This document shows, piece by piece, positions 1-8,065 of a DNA stretch of 64,000 nucleotides (within the stretch, counting starts at the first letter, position 1; each line of letters starts with the position of its first letter). Origin of the DNA: Ghiorsea bivora (GTDB lineage: Bacteria; Pseudomonadota; Zetaproteobacteria; Mariprofundales; Mariprofundaceae). Under the pieces are notes generated by a model. That model made no database searches. It worked only from the letters and a program-made list of their open reading frames with translations, and had not been told where the DNA came from. The stretch lies in NCBI RefSeq assembly GCF_000744415.1, contig NZ_JQLW01000012.1, forward strand, positions 23,501 to 87,500. The letters run 5' to 3'. Made by a program: the position numbers and the translations under genes.

Positions 1-2
1 TG

Positions 3-524
3 TTTATGGTGGTGATTGGTACATTTGAATGGGGCAGTTTTAATATGTTTAATAAAATCCCCAAACAAGATGTGTTTGTTGTGGTTTTGGTGACTGTGGT
101 GACAGTATTCACTGACCTTGCTATTGCTGTGGTGGTGGGTGTGATTGCATCAGCATTGGTGTTTGCATGGCAAAATGCCAAACATATTTATGCCGTGCCC
201 AAAGATTTAGAATCAGGTGAGCGTGTTTATGAAATGCATGGCCCGCTTTTTTTTGCATCAGTACATAAATTTAATGAGTTGTTTGACCCTAAAAATGATC
301 CTGATGAAGTGATTATTGATTTTGCCCATTCTCGGGTTGCCGATCATTCTGCCATTGAAGCCATTGATAATTTAGCTGAGAAATATACCAAGCTGGGCAA
401 AAAGTTACACTTGCGGCATTTAAGTAAAGACTGTAAAGAGTTACTTGAAAAAGCGGGAGGACTTGTTGAAGTGAATATTAAAGAAGACCCTCATTATCAT
501 ATCGCTGACGATAAGCTGGCGTAA
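3..524 (+). CDS. SulP-family anion transporter, C-terminal part with STAS domain (5' truncated)
   Basis: The frame is open from the first bases of the window, so this is the 3' part of a longer gene. The first ~50 residues contain the end of the membrane domain, with a hydrophobic segment rich in V and A ([20 protein letters not shown]). From about residue 75 a STAS domain follows ([20 protein letters not shown]), the cytoplasmic regulatory domain of SulP/SLC26 anion carriers. SulP proteins move sulfate, bicarbonate or dicarboxylates; the substrate cannot be told from this fragment. It converges with the rquA/queA/rpiA unit, and the two stop codons lie within 12 bases. The family call is secure; the true start is outside the window. 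Confidence 0.85.
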   Translation, partial: FMVVIGTFEWGSFNMFNKIPKQDVFVVVLVTVVTVFTDLAIAVVVGVIASALVFAWQNAKHIYAVPKDLESGERVYEMHGPLFFASVHKFNELFDPKNDPDEVIIDFAHSRVADHSAIEAIDNLAEKYTKLGKKLHLRHLSKDCKELLEKAGGLVEVNIKEDPHYHIADDKLA

Positions 525-539
525 GCGCTCTTAGCGTTT
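523..539. terminator. Possible bidirectional terminator hairpin
   Basis: AAGCGC (523-528) can pair with GCGTTT (534-539), including one G-U pair, around a five-base loop, and is followed by a T-rich stretch. It covers the stop codons of both converging genes. The stem is short, so this is tentative. Confidence 0.4.
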
Positions 540-1250
540 GTTTATTTTATAAGTTGTAACACGGTAAAACTTTGAGAAAATATCGGTATGGGAAATGAGA
601 GATGCTTGTTTTCCATGTTTGGCGGCTTGTATGTTTAACTTTTTAGTAAGGTTTTCGTGCCAAAAGTCGTTGAGAAAAGGTTCAAGCTTTGTGGTAATCC
701 AGCGGGTTGGAAAAAACCAATAAAGAAAATGCTTTTTAGGAAGCTCTGCATATTCGGTAAGTAATAATGTGCCACCATCAGATAGGGTGCGCATGGTTTC
801 AGATAACACGTTTTCTCTGGCTTCAATTGGTAGTTCATGTAGCAAAAAGAACAAGATGGTGGTGGTGAAACTATTATCTTTATAACCCAAGTATTCTGCA
901 TTCATGCGTGTTTTGATTAGGCTAGAGGCTGGTGCCGCCTTGCTTGCAGCTAAACGTAATTGTACAGGGGCAACATCGGTGATATGTAAAGGTGAAGGCT
1001 TTATTTTTTCAATAAGCTTGGGGGTAAGCATACCATATACACATGTGAGTTGGAGAACTCGTGTATGATCAGTATGCTCTAGTTGTTGCATGGTTAGCTG
1101 CATAAGCTTTTTATATTGCCCGAAAAGAATGGCATTAATAATAGGTTGGTGGTCAAAGAACCATACTGATTTTTGCCATAAATACGCCCACCAATAATAA
1201 CGCGCCAAGTATTCAGGCATGCCATCAAGGAAGCGTTTATAAATTTTCAC
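531..1250 (-). CDS. rquA: RquA-like methyltransferase-fold enzyme, probable rhodoquinone biosynthesis
   Basis: A 239-residue class I SAM-methyltransferase-fold protein. Instead of the usual acidic-glycine SAM motif it has VLQLTCVYGMLT at about residues 65-76, preceded by the N-terminal pattern PEYLARYYWWAYL and followed by FFLLHELP. As I recall them, these are hallmarks of RquA, which converts ubiquinone to rhodoquinone, the low-potential quinone used for fumarate reduction under low oxygen. It overlaps queA by 4 bases (ATGA), so translation is probably coupled, and sits last in rpiA-queA-rquA. The RquA assignment comes from recognised motifs, not a search; the fallback is an unspecified methyltransferase. 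Confidence 0.75.
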   Translation of the reverse strand: MKIYKRFLDGMPEYLARYYWWAYLWQKSVWFFDHQPIINAILFGQYKKLMQLTMQQLEHTDHTRVLQLTCVYGMLTPKLIEKIKPSPLHITDVAPVQLRLAASKAAPASSLIKTRMNAEYLGYKDNSFTTTILFFLLHELPIEARENVLSETMRTLSDGGTLLLTEYAELPKKHFLYWFFPTRWITTKLEPFLNDFWHENLTKKLNIQAAKHGKQASLISHTDIFSKFYRVTTYKINKR

Positions 1251-2278
1251 CGGACTGGTAGGCTACTTGGAATAAACATGGCATCGCCATAAGAGTAAAA
1301 ACGATATTGTTGTGTGATCGCATGTTGATAAGCTTGTTTGATGCGCGCTTGCCCAGCCAGTGCTGATACCAGCATTAATAATGTTGATTTAGGCAGGTGA
1401 AAATTAGTTAATAACGCATCGGTTATTTTGAACTGGTAGCTGGGTGTGATAAAAATATTTGTTCTATCGGCACCTGCGTTTATTTGTCCGCTTTGTCCTG
1501 CGGCCTCTAGTGTTCGTAAACTGGTTGTGCCTACGGCAACAATACGTTTATTGTCAGACTTAGCTTGATTGATGGTTTTGGCTGCCTCATCTGAAATAAT
1601 ATATGCCTCTTCATGCATCACGTGTTCATTCGTGTTTTCCACTTGAATAGGCTGGAATGTACCTGGCCCAACATGCAAGGTAACATGGACAAAAGTTGCA
1701 CCTGCACTTTTCATTTGATGTATTAAATCTGGGGTTAAATGTAAACCAGCGGTGGGCGCAGCAACTGCACCTTTATGTTGGGCAAATACAGTTTGATAGC
1801 GTTGTTTGTCTTCTTCGGAATCAGGGCGATTGATATAGGGCGGTAGAGGCATATGCCCGTGTTGTTCAATGGCTGTTCCAATATCGTCTGCTATGAGTTT
1901 TATTTCGATGTTTTTACCATTACGCTTGATAATTTGGCCTGAAAAAGTATCGGAGAAGTAAATATTTTGCCCTTCACTTAAAGGTTTGTTGCTTTTGCCC
2001 CATGCCGACCAAATATTACTTTGTCCCAAAGCCTCAAGCAATAGTACTTCAACTTTGCCACCGCTTTCCTTTTTTCCCATCAGCCGAGCGGGAATTACTT
2101 TGGTATCATTAACAACCCAAACATCACCTTGTTGTACAAGTCCAACAAGGTCTGGAATATGTTTATCCTGAAAATCATCTTCAGCCAATACCAACAAACG
2201 TGATGCATCACGTTTGGTTAAAGGTTGTTTGGCAATCAGGTTTTCAGGTAGCCTGAAATCGAAGTCGGAGACTTGCAT
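1247..2278 (-). CDS. queA: S-adenosylmethionine:tRNA ribosyltransferase-isomerase
   Basis: QueA transfers and isomerises the ribosyl group of SAM onto 7-aminomethyl-7-deazaguanine in tRNA to form epoxyqueuosine, the penultimate queuosine step at position 34 of GUN-anticodon tRNAs. The 343-residue length is normal. Typical segments are the N-terminus SDFDFRLPENLIAKQP, the ALLNDTKVIPARL-type VVNDTKVIPARLMG, PTAGLHL and the C-terminal LLTNFHLPKSTLLMLVSAL. It lies 7 bases after rpiA and overlaps rquA by 4 bases, so the three are likely one transcript. No tgt neighbour is present here. The identification is firm. Confidence 0.97.
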   Translation of the reverse strand: MQVSDFDFRLPENLIAKQPLTKRDASRLLVLAEDDFQDKHIPDLVGLVQQGDVWVVNDTKVIPARLMGKKESGGKVEVLLLEALGQSNIWSAWGKSNKPLSEGQNIYFSDTFSGQIIKRNGKNIEIKLIADDIGTAIEQHGHMPLPPYINRPDSEEDKQRYQTVFAQHKGAVAAPTAGLHLTPDLIHQMKSAGATFVHVTLHVGPGTFQPIQVENTNEHVMHEEAYIISDEAAKTINQAKSDNKRIVAVGTTSLRTLEAAGQSGQINAGADRTNIFITPSYQFKITDALLTNFHLPKSTLLMLVSALAGQARIKQAYQHAITQQYRFYSYGDAMFIPSSLPVR

Positions 2279-2285
2279 GAATGGT

Positions 2286-2954
2286 TTAGTCGAAAGTAAC
2301 TACGCCAGTTGGGGTTGCCATAAGGATAACATCTGCGCCTTGATGGGAGAAAATACCATTGGTAACAATACCAGGTACTTCATTTAAATCATCTTCAAGT
2401 TGGCGAGCGTTTTTAATGGTTAAACCCGTCACATCAATAATGATATTGCCGTTATCAGTGGTGAAACCTTCGCGGACTTGTGCTTTGCCACCCAAATTGT
2501 TGGCAATCGACATCACCAAGGTTTCAGCCATAGGAATCACTTCAATAGGCAGTGGAAATGCACCAAGAAAATCAACTTGTTTGCTTTCATCTACAATACA
2601 TACAAACTTTTCAGAGCCAGCAGCCACGATTTTTTCGCGGGTTAAAGCGCCGCCGCCGCCTTTGGTAAGGTTCTTTTGTGGGTCGAATTCATCGGCACCA
2701 TCGATATATACAGATAGTTTGTTTACTTGGCTAAGTGCATCATTGAGCTCAAATACAGGGATACCGTGCCCCCTTAGACGTTCGGCAGTGACTTCAGAGC
2801 TGGCTACCGTGCCTTTAATCTTATCTTTGATGGTGGCTAGCGCATCAATGAACTTGTTGGCAGTTGAGCCTGTGCCTACACCAACAATGGAGCCTTCAAT
2901 AACATAAGCGAGTGCAGCCTTTGCAACTTCTTCTTTCATTTCGTCTTGTGTCAT
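2286..2954 (-). CDS. rpiA: Ribose-5-phosphate isomerase A
   Basis: RpiA interconverts ribose-5-phosphate and ribulose-5-phosphate in the pentose phosphate pathway and supplies ribose for nucleotide synthesis. The 222-residue protein has the expected GVGTGSTANKFIDAL substrate loop near residue 25, YIDGADEFD with catalytic acids near residue 85, and KGGGGALTREKI. A GGGAG Shine-Dalgarno lies just upstream of the ATG. It is first in the rpiA-queA-rquA group and diverges from rplM. Length and motifs match the family and the call is secure. Confidence 0.97.
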   Translation of the reverse strand: MTQDEMKEEVAKAALAYVIEGSIVGVGTGSTANKFIDALATIKDKIKGTVASSEVTAERLRGHGIPVFELNDALSQVNKLSVYIDGADEFDPQKNLTKGGGGALTREKIVAAGSEKFVCIVDESKQVDFLGAFPLPIEVIPMAETLVMSIANNLGGKAQVREGFTTDNGNIIIDVTGLTIKNARQLEDDLNEVPGIVTNGIFSHQGADVILMATPTGVVTFD

Positions 2955-3024
2955 ATGTTTCTCCCTTGTGGATATGCTGTAATATATATAATAAGGTGGC
3001 GCAGCTTACTATCAAAAATAAAAA

Positions 3025-3045
3025 TCACCAACCTAAGGGTGGTGA
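3025..3045 (-). terminator. Hairpin plus T-run in the rpiA leader (minus-strand sense)
   Basis: TCACCAACC and GGGTGGTGA can form a stem with one mismatch around a TAA loop. On the minus strand it is followed by TTTTTATTTTTG, which is intrinsic-terminator-like. It lies upstream of rpiA, so it would act as an attenuator for rpiA transcripts starting further upstream or stop antisense transcription from the rplM side. Confidence 0.3.
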
Positions 3046-3081
3046 AGTAAGCTTGTAGGCAAACAACTTGCATAAAGGTGT

Positions 3082-3109
3082 TTGACATTATGAAACGGTT
3101 TCCTACAAT
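3082..3109 (+). promoter_or_regulatory. Sigma70-type promoter of rplM-rpsI
   Basis: TTGACA (3082-3087) and TACAAT (3104-3109) are separated by 16 bases, close to the housekeeping consensus. The transcript would carry a leader of about 85-90 bases before rplM, room for the L13 autoregulation known in enterobacteria (inferred, not shown). Confidence 0.75.
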
Positions 3110-3202
3110 GCGCGACCCGTTCGACAGTAAGGCGAGAAGCCCTGTGGAATTTGGAGAGAAGTTTTTTCAGTCGGTTTTGATTGGATTTTTGGAGTGTCAA
3201 AC

Positions 3203-3634
3203 ATGTCTACTTGGACTGTTCGCCCTGGCGATATTGAACGTAAATGGTATATCGTGGATGCTGAGGATATGATTCTTGGTCGTCTATCTACTGAAGTTGC
3301 CCGCATTTTGCGTGGTAAACACAACCCTATGTATACCCCTCATGCAGATTGTGGTGACCATGTCATCATCATCAACGCTGAGAAAGTGAAAGTTACGGGT
3401 AACAAAGAAATGCAAAAAATGTATTACCGTCACAGCCGTTTTGCTGGTGGTTTGCATACGATTTCTTTGGAAAAACAACGTGAACGTTTTCCAGAACGTA
3501 TCCTTGAACTAGCAATTAAAGGAATGATGCCTAAAGGTCCATTGGGTCGTAAGCAGCTTCTTAAATTGAAAGTATATGCTGGTTCTGAACACCCGCACAC
3601 AGCGCAAGCGCCACAAGCGTTAGCAATTAACTAA
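3203..3634 (+). CDS. rplM: 50S ribosomal protein L13
   Basis: L13 is an early-assembly protein of the large ribosomal subunit. From ATG 3203 the protein is 143 residues, beginning [20 protein letters not shown], with the family signature [20 protein letters not shown] longer reading from GTG 3194 is possible, but the GGAG at 3190-3193 stands 9 bases before ATG 3203 and would abut the GTG, so the ATG is preferred. It is followed 29 bases later by rpsI, the classical L13-S9 pair, under the promoter at 3082-3109. Confidence 0.97.
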   Translation: MSTWTVRPGDIERKWYIVDAEDMILGRLSTEVARILRGKHNPMYTPHADCGDHVIIINAEKVKVTGNKEMQKMYYRHSRFAGGLHTISLEKQRERFPERILELAIKGMMPKGPLGRKQLLKLKVYAGSEHPHTAQAPQALAIN

Positions 3635-3663
3635 AAGAATTATTGGAAGAATAGGTAAAGACA

Positions 3664-4056
3664 ATGGCAGATGATATGTACCGTGGAACAGGACGACGCA
3701 AGCGTAGTATTGCTCGTGTAATGATTAAAGCAGGCAGTGGTCAAATTAGCATCAATGGTCGCGATATGGAAAACTATTTCCCAATCGAAATCATTCGCCA
3801 AGAAGCATTGCGCCCATTAACACTTGTTGGTCTTACAGATCGTTTGGACATTCGTGTGAATGTTCAAGGCGGCGGCGTTTCTGGTCAAGCTGGTGCGATT
3901 CGTCATGGTATTGCCCGTGCATTGCTTGAGTATGACGGTGGTCTTCGCCCTCAACTGAAAGAAAAAGGTTACCTAACACGTGATGCGCGTGTTGTAGAAC
4001 GTAAGAAGTACGGCTTGAAAAAAGCACGCCGTGCACCACAGTTCTCGAAACGTTAA
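3664..4056 (+). CDS. rpsI: 30S ribosomal protein S9
   Basis: S9 is a small-subunit head protein whose C-terminal tail reaches the P-site tRNA. The 130-residue protein has the [14 protein letters not shown] start, the [19 protein letters not shown] core and the basic tail [17 protein letters not shown] with the invariant final SKR. It is second in the rplM-rpsI operon and followed by a strong intrinsic terminator. Secure. Confidence 0.98.
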   Translation: MADDMYRGTGRRKRSIARVMIKAGSGQISINGRDMENYFPIEIIRQEALRPLTLVGLTDRLDIRVNVQGGGVSGQAGAIRHGIARALLEYDGGLRPQLKEKGYLTRDARVVERKKYGLKKARRAPQFSKR

Positions 4057-4079
4057 TTCGTTTTTGGTTCAAGATTCAA

Positions 4080-4108
4080 GGGAGAGCATTTGCTCTCCCT
4101 TTTTTTTT
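4080..4108 (+). terminator. Intrinsic terminator of rplM-rpsI
   Basis: A perfect 8-bp stem, GGGAGAGC (4080-4087) and GCTCTCCC (4092-4099), with an ATTT loop is followed by nine T residues. It begins 24 bases after the rpsI stop codon. Confidence 0.93.
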
Positions 4109-4150
4109 CTTTTTTGTATGTTTGTTGCGGAAATGCTGGTTTATTCAGTG

Positions 4151-4194
4151 CTTGCGTGCAGCCCATGGACGGGCTGCCAAGTCAATAGCGCAAG
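4151..4194. repeat. Nested inverted repeat between rpsI and argC
   Basis: An inner perfect stem GCAGCCC (4158-4164) / GGGCTGC (4171-4177) sits inside an outer stem CTTGCG (4151-4156) / CGCAAG (4189-4194). There is no T-run, so it is not a simple terminator. It may be a REP-like palindrome or a structured leader for argC. The rest of the 235-base gap shows nothing recognisable. Confidence 0.55.
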
Positions 4195-4343
4195 CGAATG
4201 ATTTGTAAGTGAAAGGAAAACGACGCTTTTTATTTCTCGTCTTGATGTTTGGCAGGATGCCAATAAATCGGCATTTCCTTAGGTAGTGATATTTATAAAG
4301 GGGCATGTTAAGTTTGCCCTACGGATTGATAAAGGAGGGTAGG

Positions 4344-5375
4344 ATGAGCATTGCAGTAGCCATTCTTGGTGCAACAGGTTACACGGGGGCGGAACTTATT
4401 CGTTTGCTGGATGCACACCCTGAATTTGAAATCAAACATTTGGCTGCTTTTAGTCAAGCGGGCAAAAAAGTTTCTGAGGTGTTGCCAAGCATTGCCAGCC
4501 AAAGTGCGAGCATGACACTGGCTAAAGCAGACGATGTTATTCCTGATGAAGTACAGCTTGTGTTTACAGCGCTTCCTCATGCCGCAGCTGCAGCCAGTGT
4601 CAAAAAAGCATTGGATGCAGGCAAAAAAGTTATCGATTTAAGTGCGGACTTTAGGCATCCTGATACAGAGAATTATGAACAAGCTTATGGCTTACCACAC
4701 CCTTTTCCCGAATTATTGAACGATTGTGTTTATGGTTTAACCGAACATGCGAGAAAAGATGTGGCGCAAACTAAACTTGTGGCAAATCCGGGGTGTTATC
4801 CAACGTCGGTATTGTTGCCTTTGTTGCCGCTTTTGAAAGCGAATGTTATTGATACACAGTCGATTATTATTGATGCCAAGTCGGGCACATCAGGTGCGGG
4901 CAGAGCTGTCAAGACAGGTCTATTATATTGTGAAATCAATGAAAGTTTAGCTGCTTATGGTTTGCCCAAACATAGGCATGCTTGGGAAATGGAAGAATGG
5001 TCTAAGGCATATACAGGGCAGGATGTGCATGTGCGTTTTGTGCCACATATTATTCCTATGACCAGAGGTATGTTGAGCACCATTCATTTATCAGGTAAAA
5101 ATAGTGAACAATGGCATGGTGTTTTATCTGATGCTTACAAAGATGAACCCTTCGTTCGGGTGCTTCCTTTGGGCTCTTTGCCTGCTACAGGCGCAGTGAA
5201 AGGGAGCAATAGGTGTGAAATTGGAGTGGCAGTGTTGAGTGAAACCGAAGCCGTGGTTGTCAGTTGTATTGATAACTTGTTAAAGGGTGCATCAGGGCAA
5301 GCGATTCAAAATGCCAATGTGATGTTTGGTTTGGATGAAACCATGGGGCTGGCGGTCAATGCCAGTTGGCCTTAA
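4344..5375 (+). CDS. argC: N-acetyl-gamma-glutamyl-phosphate reductase
   Basis: ArgC reduces N-acetylglutamyl-phosphate to the semialdehyde with NADPH, the third step of arginine synthesis. The N-terminal Rossmann motif is ILGATGYTGAELIRLL, the catalytic cysteine is in VANPGCYPTS, and a conserved HxxPM segment is HIIPMTRGML. ATG 4344 follows AAGGAGGG at ideal spacing and gives 343 residues, the normal length; the frame also extends to ATG 4305 but without a comparable ribosome site. Its neighbours, a coiled-coil membrane protein and bactofilin, repeat the order seen in Pseudomonas (PA0662-PA0664). Confidence 0.97.
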   Translation: MSIAVAILGATGYTGAELIRLLDAHPEFEIKHLAAFSQAGKKVSEVLPSIASQSASMTLAKADDVIPDEVQLVFTALPHAAAAASVKKALDAGKKVIDLSADFRHPDTENYEQAYGLPHPFPELLNDCVYGLTEHARKDVAQTKLVANPGCYPTSVLLPLLPLLKANVIDTQSIIIDAKSGTSGAGRAVKTGLLYCEINESLAAYGLPKHRHAWEMEEWSKAYTGQDVHVRFVPHIIPMTRGMLSTIHLSGKNSEQWHGVLSDAYKDEPFVRVLPLGSLPATGAVKGSNRCEIGVAVLSETEAVVVSCIDNLLKGASGQAIQNANVMFGLDETMGLAVNASWP

Positions 5376-5389
5376 CTGACGATTATCTG

Positions 5390-6073
5390 ATGTCCTTTTG
5401 GTTTAAATCAAGACAGGTTGTAGTGATGGATGCGCATGGAGGTAAACCTGCGCGTAATTTTTATGTGCGTAGCATTACGGTGTTGCTTTTTTTGGTATTG
5501 TTGATGGCTGTTCCATTTGCGCTTGGTGCGTGGTTTGCTCCTTTTCATAGTATTCAAGAAATGATTCCTGAGAATTTGAAGTTGAAACGGCAAAATCAAG
5601 AATTACAGCGAAAACTTGCAGATGTTAATACACTCAATGTGTTAAAAGATGAGCAGATAGATAGTTTGAAAGAACAAATAGGCGCGCAAGAGCGAGAAGT
5701 GTTGGGGCTTACCAAAGAGTTGCATATGTTTAAAAGCATTTTGGCAGAGCGCAAAGGTAAGGGGATTCAAATTCTTGCGCACAAGGCTGACTGGCAGAGT
5801 GATGGATTTCTTTTGTGGCAAGCATTGTTTGTGAAGGGGGGAAGTTATCCGCGTTATTTGACAGGTACTTATCAGGTATTTGCTTTAGATGAGCAAGGGC
5901 ATAGGCAGGCATTGTTTACGGATGAGGAACGTTATCGGTTTGAATCGCATACTGCGCTGGATAAAAAAATTGAGTGGAAGGAAATGTGGAAGCCGACTAA
6001 GCTTGAGCTTATCATTTACAATTATCGTAAAAAAGAAGTATTGAAACAAACAATACCGATTCAAGGGATATAG
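5390..6073 (+). CDS. DUF6776-like membrane-anchored coiled-coil protein
   Basis: About 227 residues: a basic N-terminus, one transmembrane helix (SITVLLFLVLLMAVPFALGAW), then a coiled-coil stretch rich in K, E, Q and L (LKRQNQELQRKLADVNTLN), then a compact C-terminal domain probably in the periplasm. It lies between argC and a bactofilin gene, as the DUF6776 family does in pseudomonads, so a link to the bactofilin scaffold or cell shape is inferred. The start is uncertain: ATG 5390 has no clear ribosome site, ATG 5426 has a weak AGG, and TTG 5366 would overlap argC. No enzymatic motif is visible. Confidence 0.7.
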   Translation: MSFWFKSRQVVVMDAHGGKPARNFYVRSITVLLFLVLLMAVPFALGAWFAPFHSIQEMIPENLKLKRQNQELQRKLADVNTLNVLKDEQIDSLKEQIGAQEREVLGLTKELHMFKSILAERKGKGIQILAHKADWQSDGFLLWQALFVKGGSYPRYLTGTYQVFALDEQGHRQALFTDEERYRFESHTALDKKIEWKEMWKPTKLELIIYNYRKKEVLKQTIPIQGI

Positions 6074-6076
6074 GGT

Positions 6077-6505
6077 ATGTTTAGTAAAAAAGAACAAAAG
6101 CAGGTGAAACCAATGAAAGAAGCGCAACATATTGATACACTAATTGGTGTACATTCTGTGTTTACAGGCAACTTATCTTTTGAAGGTGCTGTACGCATTG
6201 ATGGGCGTTTTGAAGGTAATATCCAGTCAGAAAAAGATGGTACATTGATTGTTAGCGAAGGAGCCTTTATCAAGGGTGAAGTGAATGTACCTAACTTGGT
6301 TTTGCATGGTGATATCAATGGCAATGTTTGCGCTAGTCACAGTTTGAAGATTGGGGTGAAGGGTGTACTTAACGGAGATGTGGAGTACAAGGTTATTACG
6401 CTGGAAGAAGGTTCGGCAATTAATGGTCGCTGTGCACGTATAGATGATGTGGATGGGCAAGCGCGTAAACCCAAAGAAAAAGTAGAAGTGATAGAAGTAA
6501 AATAA
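6077..6505 (+). CDS. Bactofilin (polymer-forming cytoskeletal protein)
   Basis: Bactofilins self-assemble without nucleotides into membrane-associated filaments that position wall enzymes and appendages. The 142-residue protein has short polar ends and a central beta-helix of repeating hydrophobic strands, with the diagnostic start of the core GVHSVFTGNLSFEGAVRIDG, then FEGNIQSEKDGTLIVSEGA and GEVNVPNLVLHGDINGNV. It starts 3 bases after the coiled-coil gene, and the two are likely co-translated and partners. The fold call is firm; the specific role here is unknown. Confidence 0.93.
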   Translation: MFSKKEQKQVKPMKEAQHIDTLIGVHSVFTGNLSFEGAVRIDGRFEGNIQSEKDGTLIVSEGAFIKGEVNVPNLVLHGDINGNVCASHSLKIGVKGVLNGDVEYKVITLEEGSAINGRCARIDDVDGQARKPKEKVEVIEVK

Positions 6506-6506
6506 A

Positions 6507-7028
6507 ATGATTCGTTCGTATCTCGATTATACACCTGATGTTGATGCAACAGCTTGGTTGGCACCCAATGTTGACGTGATTGGTCGGGTGGAAGTAGGCG
6601 CGGATACTTCGATTTGGTATCAATCTGTGTTGCGGGGTGATGTCAATAGCATTACCATTGGTGAACGCTCGAATATTCAAGACCATACGGTTATTCATAA
6701 CAGTGGTGACGCACCTTGTGTGGTGGGTGATGATGTGACAGTGGGGCATAAAGTGTTGTTGCATGGTTGCGAAGTGCAAAACTTATGTTTGGTGGGTATG
6801 GGCTCTATCATCATGGATCATGCGGTATTGGAAGAAGGGTGTTTTTTAGCTGCGGGTTCACTTGTTCCAGAAGGTAAAGTGTTAAAAGGTGGTTATTTGT
6901 ACGCAGGTAGCCCAGCGAGAGAGCGCCGTGAATTAACGGACGAAGAAAAAGTATTTTTAATACAATCTGCAAAACATTATGTAAAGTTGAGCAAAGCACA
7001 CCGTGATACGGTAACGGATGTCACTTAA
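6507..7028 (+). CDS. Gamma-carbonic-anhydrase family hexapeptide-repeat protein (YrdA-like)
   Basis: A 173-residue left-handed beta-helix protein of the gamma-carbonic-anhydrase/acyltransferase superfamily. Metal-ligand histidines are in SNIQDHTVIHN and DVTVGHKVLLHGC, and the helix ends in YAGSPARERREL. Many family members (YrdA, PaaY) bind zinc, but carbonic anhydrase activity is not universal, so the reaction is left open. It follows bactofilin by 1 base and overlaps the ppx-like gene by 11 bases, so these are one transcription unit. Confidence 0.9.
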   Translation: MIRSYLDYTPDVDATAWLAPNVDVIGRVEVGADTSIWYQSVLRGDVNSITIGERSNIQDHTVIHNSGDAPCVVGDDVTVGHKVLLHGCEVQNLCLVGMGSIIMDHAVLEEGCFLAAGSLVPEGKVLKGGYLYAGSPARERRELTDEEKVFLIQSAKHYVKLSKAHRDTVTDVT

Positions 7029-7947
7029 AACCAAAGCTGTATTGGATATTGGCTCCAATACGATTCGTTTATTGATTGCTGAAGTTGGTGCAAACACCAT
7101 TATTCAGCGTATACATTATGAACATAAAATAGCGCGTTTGGGCGAAGGTTTGCAGCGCACAGGTATGTTGAGCAATGCTGGTATGCAACGCGCTTTACGC
7201 GTGTTTTCATCAATGAAAGCTGTATGCCAAGAGCATGGTATTGCTGTGTCGGATATTTATGCGGTGGCAACAGCGGCAATTCGCGAGGCAAAAAATGGAC
7301 AAAGCTTTGTGGCAGAAGTAATGCGCGCTATTGGCTTACGCATTCAGGTTATTTCAGGTGAACAGGAAGCAAGATTAGCATTGGTAGGGGCAAGACTTGG
7401 TTTACCCGATGAAGTTGGCAGTGATATGTGTTTGTTTGATATTGGCGGGGGGAGTACGGAGTTTACCTGCGTATTTCAAGGACAAGTTCGAGACAGTCAT
7501 AGCTTGAAACTTGGGGTGGTTCGGCTAACTGAGCAATGGGTACAACAACAACCTGTTGAACAAGCGTATGGGCAGATGAAGCAAGCAGTTATTCCTTTTC
7601 TGGAGAAGTTAGAAAGCTTTTGGGGTAAAGATGTTACACTACCACAGTACTTGGTTGGCACAGCAGGTACAGTGACAACACTGGCAGCTATTGCCCAAGA
7701 TATGCAGACATATGTGGCGAATAAAATTGATGGTTATGTGATGACAAAAAGTGCATTTAATAGCTTGCGAGATCAGCTTTTAAACATGAGTAATCAAGAA
7801 CGTTTGCAGATTCCAGCTTTAGAAAAAGGGCGTGAAGATGTTATCATTGCAGGCATTGTTATCATCGATGTGTTGTTTGAGCGCTGGCACTATACGGCTT
7901 TAATTTCGGTGGACTCAGGTTTGCTTGAAGGTTTACTCCTTGAATAA
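7018..7947 (+). CDS. Ppx/GppA phosphatase family protein
   Basis: A 309-residue member of the ASKHA exopolyphosphatase / pppGpp phosphohydrolase family. The first phosphate loop is LDIGSNTIRLLIAEV (residues ~9-23) and the second is FDIGGGSTEF (~140). It has only the two N-terminal actin-like domains and lacks the C-terminal HD-like region of the ~500-residue E. coli Ppx and GppA, like the short PPX1/PPX2-type proteins. It could hydrolyse polyphosphate or pppGpp, and sequence alone does not decide. ATG 7018 overlaps the end of the preceding gene by 11 bases. Confidence 0.88.
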   Translation: MSLKTKAVLDIGSNTIRLLIAEVGANTIIQRIHYEHKIARLGEGLQRTGMLSNAGMQRALRVFSSMKAVCQEHGIAVSDIYAVATAAIREAKNGQSFVAEVMRAIGLRIQVISGEQEARLALVGARLGLPDEVGSDMCLFDIGGGSTEFTCVFQGQVRDSHSLKLGVVRLTEQWVQQQPVEQAYGQMKQAVIPFLEKLESFWGKDVTLPQYLVGTAGTVTTLAAIAQDMQTYVANKIDGYVMTKSAFNSLRDQLLNMSNQERLQIPALEKGREDVIIAGIVIIDVLFERWHYTALISVDSGLLEGLLLE

Positions 7948-8065
7948 TTGTTGATTTGTCATTGCGTAGGCAATGGCTTTGTGTAAAGCTTAGCCTTCAT
8001 GCAAATATAGAGGGTAACCACCTTAGTTTTAGAATAAAAAACAGTAGGTAAATAAGGAGAGAGAT

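Noticed and set aside
3078..3272. 64-codon plus-strand frame in the rplM leader
   Set aside because: It begins inside the promoter, lacks a ribosome site and overlaps rplM out of frame.
7948..8065. Sigma54 promoter expected before glnA
   Set aside because: No GG-N10-GC pair with TGGCAC/TTGC character is visible. Only two small hairpins without T-runs (7960-7989) are present.
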